Position numbers and translations under genes: made by a program. DNA of 64,000 bases from Deltaproteobacteria bacterium (GTDB taxonomy: Bacteria; Myxococcota_A; Polyangia; JACPQR01): NCBI GenBank assembly GCA_016190375.1, contig JACPQR010000205.1, positions 62,001 through 126,000 of the forward strand, written 5' to 3'. Positions within the stretch are counted from its first letter, which is position 1; each line of letters starts with the position of its first letter. Below the pieces are notes generated by a model. It had not been told where the DNA came from. It worked only from the letters and a program-made list of their open reading frames with translations, and ran no database searches. Below are positions 1 through 8,056 of the stretch, one piece after another.

Positions 1-1
1 T

Positions 2-1216
2 TCGGGTGTCGCCGAGGCGCACCGGCGAGGCGTGATCCATCGCGACATCAAGCCGGAGAACATCTTCCTGACGACCGGTGCAGGAGGGACGCCGATCGCC
101 AAGGTGCTCGACTTCGGGATCGCCAAGCGCGCCGCCGGCAGCCTCCGCAAGACCAGGCACGGTGTGGTCTGCGGAACGCCGGCCTACATGGCGCCCGAGC
201 AGGCCGCGGGCGACCCGGTGGACGCGCGCGCGGACGTCTACTCGCTGGGCGCCGTGCTCTACGAGATGCTGACGGGCCAGCCGCCTTTCCGCGGCGAGAG
301 CCATGTCGAGGTCCTTCGCCGCAAGATGATGGAGATGCCGCCACCGCCCTCGAGCCACCTCGGTCCGGGGCGCGTCCATCCTGCGGTGGACGCCGTCGTC
401 CTGCACGCTCTCGGCACGACCCGCGCGATGCGCCAGTCGACCATGGACGAGCTCAACGCCGATCTGCGTTTCGCCGCGCGGCAGCTCGAGGCTCCGCCGC
501 TGTCGGAGGCCGACGCGGACGTCGACCGCGAGATCGCCAGGACGTGGGCTGCCGCGATCCGGCCCATCTCGAGGCGCCCGCTCACCCAGAGCCCTCTCGC
601 GATCTCCGTGGCGTCGGCCGGGCTCGTGATCGCCGTGGGTGTCGGCGCGCTGCTGCTCGGGCGCGCGCCTCCGCCGCGCCTCGTCGTGAGCGACGACGTC
701 ACCGCGCCCGATCCGGAGTCGAGAGCGATACCGATCTCGAGGCGCGCGAGCGCCACGCGCGCGGGAGCTGCGCCGGCCTCGACCGACCCCTCGACGCAGA
801 CGGACGCTGGCGGCGCCGAGCCCCCCCTGCCCACCAACGCTCGTGCTCTCGAGACCTTCCTCTCCGAAGGAGACCGCGCGGTCCAGCGCGGGGACCTGGC
901 GGCCGCCGTGCAATCCTACGAGCGGGCCACCTTCCGGGCCCCTTCCAGCGCCCGCCCCTGGATCAGGCTGGCCGACACGCTGTTCCAGCTACACCGCTAC
1001 CCCGAGGCCGAGCGGGCCGCCCGCCGCGCGGTCGCCCTCCGCGGCGGCGGAGCCCACGCCCGGCTGACCCTCGGCGTGATCCTCATGAGGATGTCTCGAC
1101 CCGAGGAGGCGCAGGCCGAGTGGCGGAAAGTCCTGGAAAAGGACCCGAACAACCGCCTGGCCAGGTCGTACCTGCGGGCGGCCACCGAGAAACGAGAGGC
1201 ACCCCGTCGCAGGTAG
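2..1216 (+). CDS. Ser/Thr protein kinase with C-terminal TPRs (5' end outside window)
   Basis: The reading frame is open from base 2, so the N-lobe of the kinase lies upstream of the window. Visible kinase motifs are the catalytic loop HRDIKPEN, the Mg-binding VLDFGIAK and the YMAPEQ activation-segment end, so the domain looks catalytically competent. After the kinase domain comes one hydrophobic segment (PLAISVASAGLVIAVGVGALLLG region, about residues 200-222), which should anchor it in the inner membrane. A Ser/Thr/Ala-rich linker and about three TPR-like helical pairs follow, ending in a basic tail. It is a Hanks-type kinase with an extracytoplasmic TPR region, as is common in myxobacteria. 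Its substrate is unknown. Confidence 0.93.
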   Translation, partial: SGVAEAHRRGVIHRDIKPENIFLTTGAGGTPIAKVLDFGIAKRAAGSLRKTRHGVVCGTPAYMAPEQAAGDPVDARADVYSLGAVLYEMLTGQPPFRGESHVEVLRRKMMEMPPPPSSHLGPGRVHPAVDAVVLHALGTTRAMRQSTMDELNADLRFAARQLEAPPLSEADADVDREIARTWAAAIRPISRRPLTQSPLAISVASAGLVIAVGVGALLLGRAPPPRLVVSDDVTAPDPESRAIPISRRASATRAGAAPASTDPSTQTDAGGAEPPLPTNARALETFLSEGDRAVQRGDLAAAVQSYERATFRAPSSARPWIRLADTLFQLHRYPEAERAARRAVALRGGGAHARLTLGVILMRMSRPEEAQAEWRKVLEKDPNNRLARSYLRAATEKREAPRRR

Positions 1217-1539
1217 CTACGCACTGCCACCCGCCGTCAGGTTCTTTTTCACGCCGCAGCTCCCGTTCCCACCGGGGCATCGCAGCCGCCGCCTGCTCGG
1301 GAACGAGGGAGCGGAGGCCGATTCACTCGGCCGTAGCGAGCGAGCACACGTGGCATCGAAGCGGGGGGGCCCGCGGTTGGCCTTCGGTTCGGGCGCAGCC
1401 CCCACCCGCGCTCAAGTGGTAACTCGGGCGGCGCGTTGCGCGCTCCCGGGGCCTCGGATGGCGCCGACCCCGGCGTTTTCGCCGGATGAGTCGTGGCACG
1501 CGTCGTGCTGGCCTTCTCGCTCCAGCAAAGGAGGTCACG
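1217..1539. other. Intergenic region, nothing recognised
   Basis: 323 bases between the kinase stop and the lipoprotein start. I see no convincing ORF, RNA gene or strong hairpin. The last 15 bases hold the ribosome binding site of the next gene. Confidence 0.5.
1527..1535 (+). promoter_or_regulatory. Strong Shine-Dalgarno fixing the start at 1540
   Basis: AAAGGAGGT, a near-perfect anti-16S match, ends 4 bases before the ATG at 1540. It favours this start over the in-frame ATG at 1486, which would bury the signal peptide. Confidence 0.85.
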
Positions 1540-2235
1540 ATGCGCAATCCCCTACGACTCGCCGCGCTGCTTTCGCTTTCCTTCGCGATCGGATGCGTCG
1601 GCGGAGAGATCGGGGGCAACATGCCGACGGCGGTCCGCGAGGCCGGGCTCATGTGCCTCGACCAGAACGCAGCCGGCGAGACCTGCCTCCTCGAAGGACT
1701 CGACGAAGGGGACGGCGAGGATCTGGTCGAGGGGGGCTGCTGGATCACCGGTGGCGGCCACATCGGCGACGAGAACAGCCACGGCGGAGCCGGCCAGAAC
1801 GACCAGGATAACTTCGGCTTCAACGCGATGGGAATGAAGCAGGGTTACGTCCGGGGCGAGATCCAGGACACGACGCACCTCGGAGACGTCTTCCACGGCC
1901 AGGCCACGTGGATCCGTTGCTGGAAGGACGAGGGGCTCGGTCCCGAGGTCCCGAAGGCCATCCCGAACAACGCGGAGTGGGGCGGGCCGGGTAGCTGGAA
2001 CCACGAGGACGGCTACACCTGGAAGGCTCACCTGGCCGACCGCGCCGAGGGCGGCAGCCACATGGACGAGTACGAGATCTGGGTGTGGAACGCCGAGGGA
2101 GAGCTCATCTACTCGCAGACGGCGACCGACGACCTGGTGATCACGGGGGGCAACTTCCAGATCCATCCGCCCAACGACGGCCACCCCTATCTGGGCGGCG
2201 ACTGCGGTGAGTCCCCCGGCTGCCCGAGCGAGTAG
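1540..2235 (+). CDS. Secreted lipoprotein with a GGG-I/FGFNA domain
   Basis: 231 residues. A hydrophobic signal ends in a lipobox-like AIGC with Cys19 as the likely lipidated residue, so the protein is probably exported and membrane-anchored. The mature part contains CWITGGGHIGDE and, about 20 residues later, DNFGFNAMG, followed by a beta-rich, His/Trp/Asp-rich stretch. The paired GGG-I and FGFNA motifs resemble a secreted beta-domain found in surface proteins (post-COAP-1-like); this is recalled resemblance, not a search result. No enzyme motif is seen. The start rests on the strong ribosome binding site just upstream. Confidence 0.8.
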   Translation: MRNPLRLAALLSLSFAIGCVGGEIGGNMPTAVREAGLMCLDQNAAGETCLLEGLDEGDGEDLVEGGCWITGGGHIGDENSHGGAGQNDQDNFGFNAMGMKQGYVRGEIQDTTHLGDVFHGQATWIRCWKDEGLGPEVPKAIPNNAEWGGPGSWNHEDGYTWKAHLADRAEGGSHMDEYEIWVWNAEGELIYSQTATDDLVITGGNFQIHPPNDGHPYLGGDCGESPGCPSE

Positions 2236-2241
2236 CGTCCC

Positions 2242-3852
2242 TCACCGGTTCCTGCATTCGTCGACGCAGTCGAGATCGGCGCAGTCGACCCAGTCGTCGC
2301 AGTCGTCGCTCACGCCGTTGGAGCAGCTCTCGGGGCGGCACCCCGCGCAGACCTCGCTGCCTGCGCAGTCGGTGTCCGAGCAATCCACCGATCCGTCGCA
2401 GTCGTTGTCCCGTCCATCGAGGCAGCTCCCGGCCTCCGGCGCGCGGCAGTCCGTGTCGTCGCAGTCCTCGAACCCGTCGCAGTCGTTGTCGCGGCCGTCG
2501 AAGCAGTCGCTCTCCGCGCCCAGGAGCCCCGGCGCGCAGACGTCCACGTCCATGCAGTCCGTCAGTCCGTCGCAGTTGTCGTCGACTCCGTTTGCGCAGT
2601 CCTCGTCCAGCGGGAGGTCCTGGCACTCGTGGTCCTGGCAATCGCGCAGCCCGTCGCAGTCGTTGTCGGCGAAGTCCGAGCATCGCTCGGGCGTGTCCTC
2701 GGCCAGGGCGGTCTGAAGGCAGAAGTCGTCCTCGCAATCGACGTCCCCGTCGCAGTTGTCGTCGAGCCCGTTGGAGCAGTTCTCCGCACCGCCCCGGTCG
2801 CAGCAATACGGCTCGCAGTTCACGTCCGCGCAGTCCGCGAGGCCGTCGCAATCGTCGTCGAAGCCGTTGGTGCAGTCTCCCTCTTCGGCGGGCCGTGGGC
2901 AGTCCTCCTCGTCCCGGCAGTCGATCTGTCCGTCGCAGTCGTTGTCCTGCGCGTCGTCGCAGACCTCGGGAGCGGGCTGGGGACACTCGCGGCAGCGCGC
3001 CACGTCCGCGCAGCTCTCGTCGCGGCAATCGATCTTTCCGTCGCAGTCCTCGTCGTCGTCGTGGTCCGAGTCGAGGTCGTCCTCCTCCCCGCAGTCCTCC
3101 ACGGTGCACGAGCGGCACGCCAGCGCGCGGGCGCAGTCGTCGTCCTCGCAGTTGATGAGCCCATCGCAGTCGTTGTCGGCCTGGTCGTCGCACACTTCGT
3201 CGGCGCAAGTGGCGCAAGCCGGCAGATCCCAGCATTCGCGATCGGCGCAGTCCATCGCCGAGTCGTCGGGGCCCCGGAGCTCGTCGTGGCAGAGCCGCTC
3301 GTGCCGGCCGTCCAGCGGCTCGGGCTGGCAATCCGACGGTTGGGTCTCGCAGGATCCCTCGCAGGCCCCGAGCCCCAGACAGATGCAGGTCATCGGGACG
3401 GTCACGGCGAGCTCCTCGCCGCGCCGCATCTCGATCCGCACGAAACGCCCCTCCCGGTCGGGTCCTTGCGCCACTTGCCGATCGGCGGCGTCGCCGGCGA
3501 CGACCCGCATCTGAAGCGGGCCCGGATCCTCGTCTGCTACGATCCGGAGCGCGATCCCATCGCGGATCGCGAAGCGGTTCGAGAAGAGCGTCAGCTCCCA
3601 CTCCATCTCGCCGTCGGCGTCGACGTCATGCGCCCTGATCCGCACGTCGTCCTCGAACGTCTCGGCTTCCTTGGTCGGCAGGCCCTCGAGCGGCCCCCCG
3701 CCCGGCGGCTCGAAGTAGGCGACGATCCGGTCGATGGCGGCGGGATCGACCGAGCAGTCGAAGTCGAAGGTCAGGACGATCGACGTCTCGTCGGCGCAGC
3801 CGACGCCGCAGAGGAGAGCGAGGAGCGCAGGGAGCCACCGCAAGCTCGCCAA
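2242..3852 (-). CDS. MopE-type Asp/Cys-repeat lipoprotein (copy 1)
   Basis: About 536 residues. I place the start at a TTG (3852-3850) because GGAGGT lies 6 bases upstream and the protein then opens with a clean lipoprotein signal (LPALLALLCGVGC, Cys19). Residues 20-190 form a beta-rich domain. The rest is about ten Asp/Cys repeats of the type D-N-D-C-D-G-x-x-D-C-x-D-x-D-C, which match the putative metal-binding motif of MopE-related proteins; calcium or copper binding is inferred. It is a paralogue of the gene at 6602-8056, with the same N-terminal domain and repeats. A start at 3927 would overlap the upstream gene's stop and spoil the signal peptide. Confidence 0.88.
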   Translation of the reverse strand: MASLRWLPALLALLCGVGCADETSIVLTFDFDCSVDPAAIDRIVAYFEPPGGGPLEGLPTKEAETFEDDVRIRAHDVDADGEMEWELTLFSNRFAIRDGIALRIVADEDPGPLQMRVVAGDAADRQVAQGPDREGRFVRIEMRRGEELAVTVPMTCICLGLGACEGSCETQPSDCQPEPLDGRHERLCHDELRGPDDSAMDCADRECWDLPACATCADEVCDDQADNDCDGLINCEDDDCARALACRSCTVEDCGEEDDLDSDHDDDEDCDGKIDCRDESCADVARCRECPQPAPEVCDDAQDNDCDGQIDCRDEEDCPRPAEEGDCTNGFDDDCDGLADCADVNCEPYCCDRGGAENCSNGLDDNCDGDVDCEDDFCLQTALAEDTPERCSDFADNDCDGLRDCQDHECQDLPLDEDCANGVDDNCDGLTDCMDVDVCAPGLLGAESDCFDGRDNDCDGFEDCDDTDCRAPEAGSCLDGRDNDCDGSVDCSDTDCAGSEVCAGCRPESCSNGVSDDCDDWVDCADLDCVDECRNR

Positions 3853-3858
3853 TGGTAC

Positions 3859-3864
3859 ACCTCC
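3859..3864 (-). promoter_or_regulatory. Shine-Dalgarno selecting a TTG start
   Basis: GGAGGT on the minus strand, 6 bases before TTG at 3852. It decides the start of the MopE-type lipoprotein. Confidence 0.75.
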
Positions 3865-3926
3865 CCCGCAGGTCTTCCGCCACGCCCAGATCGTGCGAGG
3901 TCGAACGCAACGAGCCGGTCGGTGCA

Positions 3927-4904
3927 CTAGCGACGTAGGCGGCGGAAGACGAGGACGAGCGCGGCGAGCGCCGCGAGCCCCGACCCCGAAGACGTGCCCC
4001 CGCCCGCCGCCGCGCAGCCGCCCGTGAGGCCGGGGACCGGTGAGGAGCCTTCGCTCTCGAAGCCGGGGTCTCCCGGAGGGGAGCGGTCGGTCCCATCCAG
4101 GCCTGGAAGGTCGTCGTCGCGACGGTCGCCATCGCCGCCGCCATCCCCGTCACCGCCGCCATCCCCGGGATTGCCGCCGCCATCCCCGGGATTGCCGCGA
4201 CCATCTCCCGAGTCGCCGCCCCCGCTGTCGGGGTCGGGCCCTTCGCAGGCGTCCCCTACGCCGTCGCCGTTGCCGTCCCGCTGGCCGGGGTCGGCGACGT
4301 CGGGGCAGAGGTCGCACCCATCGCCGACGCCGTCCCCGTCGGCATCGGTCTGGCCCGGGTCGGCGAGGCTCGGGCAGACGTCGCAGTCGTCACCTACTCC
4401 ATCGGCGTCCGCGTCGCGCTGGGCGTCGTTGGAGAGGCCGGCGCAGTTGTCGCATTCGTCCCCGAGCCCATCGTCGTCCACATCGACCTGCCCGGGGTTA
4501 GCCTGCTCGGGGCAGTTGTCCTGCGCGGTCAGCACGCCGTCCCAGTCGTCGTCCGCGAACCAGCCGGTCCGCATCTCGGCGCCGTCGATGGTCAGCTCCG
4601 CGTGGATGTGGTCGACGTGCGGATTCGGGCCGCCGTAGTCGTCGGTCTTGGGAGGGTCCCTGTGTCCGCCCCAGTCCGTTCGGTCCCAGATGATGAACTG
4701 AACGCCGATGAGCTCGGCGTGCTCCACCAGCCAGTTCGCGACCGGATCGCCCGCGTCGTTGTCGGCCGCGTCGCCATCCGTCTGGATCATCAGATCGAGC
4801 GCGCGCCCCGTACCGTGCACCGAGAGTTGCGACGTGTTCGCGGTGTTCTGCCGGCACGAGTACCCCCCGTAGCTCGAGATGCCCCCGGAGATCGTGGCCA
4901 GCCT
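3927..4904 (-). CDS. VldE/ARB-07466-like peptidase-fold protein with TSP3 repeats and MYXO-CTERM-like tail; 5'-truncated
   Basis: A zinc-peptidase-fold domain (M15/VldE-like) is shown by HGTGRALDL and, about 70 residues later, HVDHIHAEL, with WLVEHAELIGVQFIIWD between. Four TSP3-type calcium-binding repeats (DxDxDGxGDxCDxC) follow, then a Gly/Asp-rich linker, and the C-terminus has Gly-Cys, a hydrophobic helix and RRLRR as in MYXO-CTERM sorting tails. The first usable start is GTG 4820, but the same frame continues upstream to 4904 with the family-typical SYGGYSCR motif and then meets a TGA at 4907-4905. The signal peptide and the first part of the domain are therefore missing. It abuts another N-terminally truncated gene head to head. 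Probably non-functional unless the junction is artificial. Confidence 0.78.
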   Translation of the reverse strand, partial: RLATISGGISSYGGYSCRQNTANTSQLSVHGTGRALDLMIQTDGDAADNDAGDPVANWLVEHAELIGVQFIIWDRTDWGGHRDPPKTDDYGGPNPHVDHIHAELTIDGAEMRTGWFADDDWDGVLTAQDNCPEQANPGQVDVDDDGLGDECDNCAGLSNDAQRDADADGVGDDCDVCPSLADPGQTDADGDGVGDGCDLCPDVADPGQRDGNGDGVGDACEGPDPDSGGGDSGDGRGNPGDGGGNPGDGGGDGDGGGDGDRRDDDLPGLDGTDRSPPGDPGFESEGSSPVPGLTGGCAAAGGGTSSGSGLAALAALVLVFRRLRR

Positions 4905-5598
4905 TCAGCCTGCGAAGGGCGTCATCGCATACGTGCTCCGTACGCACGCCGTCTACGACGATTTCGACTGCGTCCTGCGCCTGCGGCTGATCGATGGCGA
5001 CCAGACCACGAGCCGGGCCGGGCTCCTGTTCCGCCACGAGGACGATCAGACCTTCGGCATGGCCTGGATCTCCACGGCCGGCACCTGGTACCTCGGCATG
5101 GTCGGGGCACCGGACGTCGCCAGGGCGCTCGCCGGGTGGAGTCACCACGATGCGCTTCGCCGAGCGCCAGGCGAGCTGAACGAGATTGGCCTGCGCTGCG
5201 AAGGGACGCGCATCTCGATGTCCATCAACGGCGTCCACGCCGCGACCGCGCGCGAGCCCGGTCTCAGGCATGGCACCCTCACGGTTGCAGCCCGGACCGA
5301 GGAGCGTGCGCTCACATTCGCGATCGCGGGCCTCGAGATCCACGCCGTTCCGGCCGGCGCCTCGGAGACGAGCCCCGAGCCAAGCCGCGAATTCTGCGAG
5401 GTGGTCCTGCAGGAGGCGGGCCCGAACAAGATCCAGGTGATCAAGGTCGTGCGCGACCACGTTCCCATGGGGCTGAAGGAGTGCAAGGACCTGATCGAAG
5501 CGGCGCCGGCCATCGTCATCCGTGACGCGCCGCGTGCGAAGGCCGAGCGGCTGCGGGACGATCTCGCGCGGGTCGGCGCCGTCGCTCTCCTGCGCTGA
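4879..5598 (+). CDS. LamG-like domain fused to ribosomal-L7/L12-C-like domain; 5'-truncated
   Basis: 239 residues. The N-terminal half (residues about 15-165) is a concanavalin-like jelly-roll of the secreted LamG/DUF1080 type, with AVYDDFDCVLRLR, AGLLFRHEDD and a TARE/ALTFAIAGLEIH end. Residues about 172-239 resemble the C-terminal domain of ribosomal protein L7/L12 (KIQVIKVVRDH and GLKECKDLIEAAP). The frame is closed by a TAG three codons before ATG 4879, and the first strands of the jelly-roll and any signal peptide are absent. The 5' end overlaps the truncated minus-strand gene by 26 bases. The function is unknown; the two-domain fusion is visible, the truncation is inferred. Confidence 0.72.
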   Translation: MPPEIVASLQPAKGVIAYVLRTHAVYDDFDCVLRLRLIDGDQTTSRAGLLFRHEDDQTFGMAWISTAGTWYLGMVGAPDVARALAGWSHHDALRRAPGELNEIGLRCEGTRISMSINGVHAATAREPGLRHGTLTVAARTEERALTFAIAGLEIHAVPAGASETSPEPSREFCEVVLQEAGPNKIQVIKVVRDHVPMGLKECKDLIEAAPAIVIRDAPRAKAERLRDDLARVGAVALLR

Positions 5599-5738
5599 CG
5601 GCTGGCCCGGGCGACGCTGCGACTCCCTGCGTTCTAACGCCTCCTTCACGCTCGCCAAGACTCTCGCACGAGCGCCGCCGCGTGACCGGGGCCCGCTCTG
5701 CCATCGCGACCGCGCCTGGAGCGGTCTATAGTAACGGC

Positions 5739-6155
5739 ATGTCGCCCGCGCTGCTGCCCCAGCTCGTCCTGGACCGCCTGCGCGCGGTGGCCGCCGAGGC
5801 TTCCGACGCGCGGCTGGTCGTGCTCTTTGGCTCCGTCGCCCGTGATCAGGCGATGACGACGAGCGACGTCGACCTCGGCATCTCGGGCCTGGGCTTCTGG
5901 GACTCGCTGCGGCTGGGTGCCGAGCTGGGCTCCGTCCTCGGCAGGGAACCTCACGTCGTGGACCTCGACCAGACCTCGGACGTCCTTCGCTTCCACGTGG
6001 CGCGCGACGGCATCCTTCTGCACGAGGGCGCACCGCACGCGTGGACCCGTTTTCGCGCAGAGGCGCTCGTGCGTTACCTGGACTTTGCGCCCATCTTGTC
6101 GCTGTGCGCCGAGGGTGTCCGCCGGCGGCTTCTCCGCGAGGCCGGTCGTGGGTGA
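5739..6155 (+). CDS. mntA: MNT-type nucleotidyltransferase antitoxin
   Basis: 138 residues with the minimal nucleotidyltransferase signature FGSVARDQAMTTSDVDLG (GSxxR followed by SDxDL) at about residues 29-46. Proteins of this type form the antitoxin of MNT/HEPN pairs; characterised MntA proteins AMPylate the HEPN toxin at its RNase site and so silence it. The downstream HEPN gene begins inside the last codons of this one (GTG 6148, stop 6153-6155), which implies translational coupling. An in-frame start at 5682 is possible but adds an atypical basic stretch; ATG 5739 gives the expected family start. Assignment rests on motif plus partner. Confidence 0.88.
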   Translation: MSPALLPQLVLDRLRAVAAEASDARLVVLFGSVARDQAMTTSDVDLGISGLGFWDSLRLGAELGSVLGREPHVVDLDQTSDVLRFHVARDGILLHEGAPHAWTRFRAEALVRYLDFAPILSLCAEGVRRRLLREAGRG

Positions 6156-6564
6156 GCTCCTCGCGCGCAAGATGCTTGCCTGCCGCGATCGGATCGCGAA
6201 GCTCAGGGCCTCGCTCCCTGCCGACGCGGAGGAGGTGCGGCGCGACGAGCGGCTCGAGGCGTTCATCTCGTTCAACCTGTTCCTGCTCGTGCAGGATTGC
6301 ATCGACCTCGCGGCCCATCTGGTGGCCGACCGCGGGCTGGCGCTGCCAGCCACTCACAGGGAGACCTTCCTCGCCCTCGCCGGCGCGGGCCTGATCCTCC
6401 GCGAGACCGCCGCGGAATTGGGCGCCATGGCGGCGCTGCGGAACAGGATCGCGCACTCCTACGGAGACCTGGATCCTGCGCGGATGGCCCGAGAGGCGCC
6501 CGAGGGCCTCCGCGCAGTCGAGCGTTTCCTGGACGAGCTCGCAGGCGCGATCGTCGAGTCCTAG
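6148..6564 (+). CDS. hepT: HEPN-domain toxin RNase (HepT-like)
   Basis: 138 residues, all helical in character, with the HEPN/HepT signature RNRIAHSYGDLD (R-x4-H-x-Y) at about residues 102-113. In characterised HepT proteins this motif forms the RNase active site and its Tyr is the AMPylated residue. The start is GTG 6148, which overlaps the antitoxin stop by 8 bases. Together with the preceding gene it makes a complete, apparently intact type VII-like toxin-antitoxin module in a stretch of secreted-protein genes. Confidence 0.88.
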   Translation: MGELLARKMLACRDRIAKLRASLPADAEEVRRDERLEAFISFNLFLLVQDCIDLAAHLVADRGLALPATHRETFLALAGAGLILRETAAELGAMAALRNRIAHSYGDLDPARMAREAPEGLRAVERFLDELAGAIVES

Positions 6565-6601
6565 TGCCGCGCGGATCTCGATCGGAGGTATCGAACGCGC
6601 C

Positions 6602-8056
6602 TCAGCGGTCCGCAGCCGACTGGCCCGTGCAGCCGGGAGCGCCCGCGCAATCCTCGTCGTCGCAGTCGCGGTCGCCGTCGCAGTCGTCGTCCTGGTCGTC
6701 GTCGCACGAGATCTCCCGAGCGGGGCGCAGGTCGGCGCAGTCCGAGCTCTCGCAGCACTCGTCGTCCTCGCAATCGATCCGTGCGTCGCAGTCGTCGTCG
6801 AAGGAGTTGTCGCAGACCTCACCGCCTGCGCCCTGGCAGTCCTCGTCCTCGCAGTCGTTCTTCCCGTCGCAGTCGTTGTCGAAGCTGTCGGCGCAGTCCT
6901 CCGGCGTCGAGTTGCGGCAGTCGTCATCCTCGCAGTCGAAGAGGCCGTCGCAGTCGTCGTCCTCGTCGTCGTGGCAGTCCGACTCGGGATCCTCGAGGAC
7001 GCCGCCCGCGCAGCGCTCCTCGCTGCACGCTTCGTCCGGGTAGCAGTCGGGATCGTCGCAGTCGATCCGGTCATCGCAGTCGTCGTCGAAGCGGTTGTCG
7101 CAGTCGGTCTCGTCCGACGGCTCGCAGTCCTGGGCGTCGGCGCAGTCGACGAGGCGATCGCAGTCGTCGTCCTTCTGGTTGTCGCAGACCTCGGACACCG
7201 GGCTCGGGCACGATCCGGTGCACGCCGGGTCGTCCCCGCAGTCTGGATCGAGGCAGTCGCGCCGACCGTCGCGGTCGTCGTCGCCCCCGTTGTCGCAGTC
7301 TTCGTCCCTCACCCCGGCGCAGACCGCCACGGTCGTGCAGTCCGTGTCGCCGCAGTCGACCCAGGCGTCGCAGTCGTCGTCGGCGCCGTTCCCGCAGTCC
7401 TCGGGGCCGCAGCCGGCGCAGGGTCCCCGGGCCCAGCATTCCGGGTCCGCGCAGTCGGACAGCCGATCGGCGTCGTTGTCGAGGCCGTCGTGGCAGTACC
7501 GCTCGCGGTCCTTGCGGGGGCGGCACCCGTCCTCGCGGTCGTCGCAGGTCCCCGCGCAGCCGTCCATTCCGTTGCACAGGCACTCGATCGGCAGATCGAC
7601 GGTCACGGACTCGCCGTCGACGATCTCGATCTCGGGCGCGTCCTCGCCCGCGATCCCACCGATCTGGCGGTTCTCGTCGTCTCCGGCGATGGCCTGAGCC
7701 AGGATCGTTCCCTGGACCTCGCTCTCGAGCACGAGCCGGATCGCGAAGCCGTCGCGGATTCGAAAACGGGCGCGGGTCGCGACGAGCACGAGCTCCGGCC
7801 GGTCGTCCGCGTCGATGTCGTCGCCGCCGATCACGACGCCGTCCTGGACGGCAGCGGGGGCATCGAGCCCCGGCAGATCGGGGCCTTCCCTGGGCTCGAG
7901 GTAGAAGACCAGCTTCGAGACCTGCTCGGGATCGACGGAGCAGCCGTCGAAGCGCGCCCGGAGCACGACCGCGGTCTCGGAGCAGGCCGGAAGCGTCGCG
8001 AGGGCGAGGAGGATTGGAGCCGGCACCCGGCTGCCGCGGCGGGCCCTAAAACCCAT
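6602..8056 (-). CDS. MopE-type Asp/Cys-repeat lipoprotein (copy 2)
   Basis: 484 residues from ATG 8056. The signal peptide ends in the lipobox LPAC (Cys25). An N-terminal domain (about 26-175) starts with VLRARFDGCSVDPEQ, clearly paralogous to VLTFDFDCSVDPAA in the gene at 2242-3852. The rest is about nine Asp/Cys repeats such as DDDCDGLFDCEDDDC, likely metal binding and secreted. The start overlaps the last 11 bases of the upstream PEGA gene, so the two are probably co-translated. An ATG at 8092 is also in frame but would add 12 residues before the signal and overlap further. Confidence 0.87.
   Translation of the reverse strand: MGFRARRGSRVPAPILLALATLPACSETAVVLRARFDGCSVDPEQVSKLVFYLEPREGPDLPGLDAPAAVQDGVVIGGDDIDADDRPELVLVATRARFRIRDGFAIRLVLESEVQGTILAQAIAGDDENRQIGGIAGEDAPEIEIVDGESVTVDLPIECLCNGMDGCAGTCDDREDGCRPRKDRERYCHDGLDNDADRLSDCADPECWARGPCAGCGPEDCGNGADDDCDAWVDCGDTDCTTVAVCAGVRDEDCDNGGDDDRDGRRDCLDPDCGDDPACTGSCPSPVSEVCDNQKDDDCDRLVDCADAQDCEPSDETDCDNRFDDDCDDRIDCDDPDCYPDEACSEERCAGGVLEDPESDCHDDEDDDCDGLFDCEDDDCRNSTPEDCADSFDNDCDGKNDCEDEDCQGAGGEVCDNSFDDDCDARIDCEDDECCESSDCADLRPAREISCDDDQDDDCDGDRDCDDEDCAGAPGCTGQSAADR

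Noticed and set aside
2280..3180. CRISPR-like spacing of GTCGCAGTCGTCGTC-type repeats.
   Set aside because: The repeats are degenerate, in frame, and encode D-D-D-C-D motifs; there are no unique spacers, leader or cas genes.
4498..7074. An 858-codon open frame on the minus strand and several others of 400-900 codons over the Asp/Cys and TSP3 repeats.
   Set aside because: They are frame shadows of GC-rich repeat genes (2242-3852, 6602-8056, 36658-39711): composition is Arg/Ala/Thr-only, with no motifs, and real genes with signal peptides and domains occupy the same DNA.
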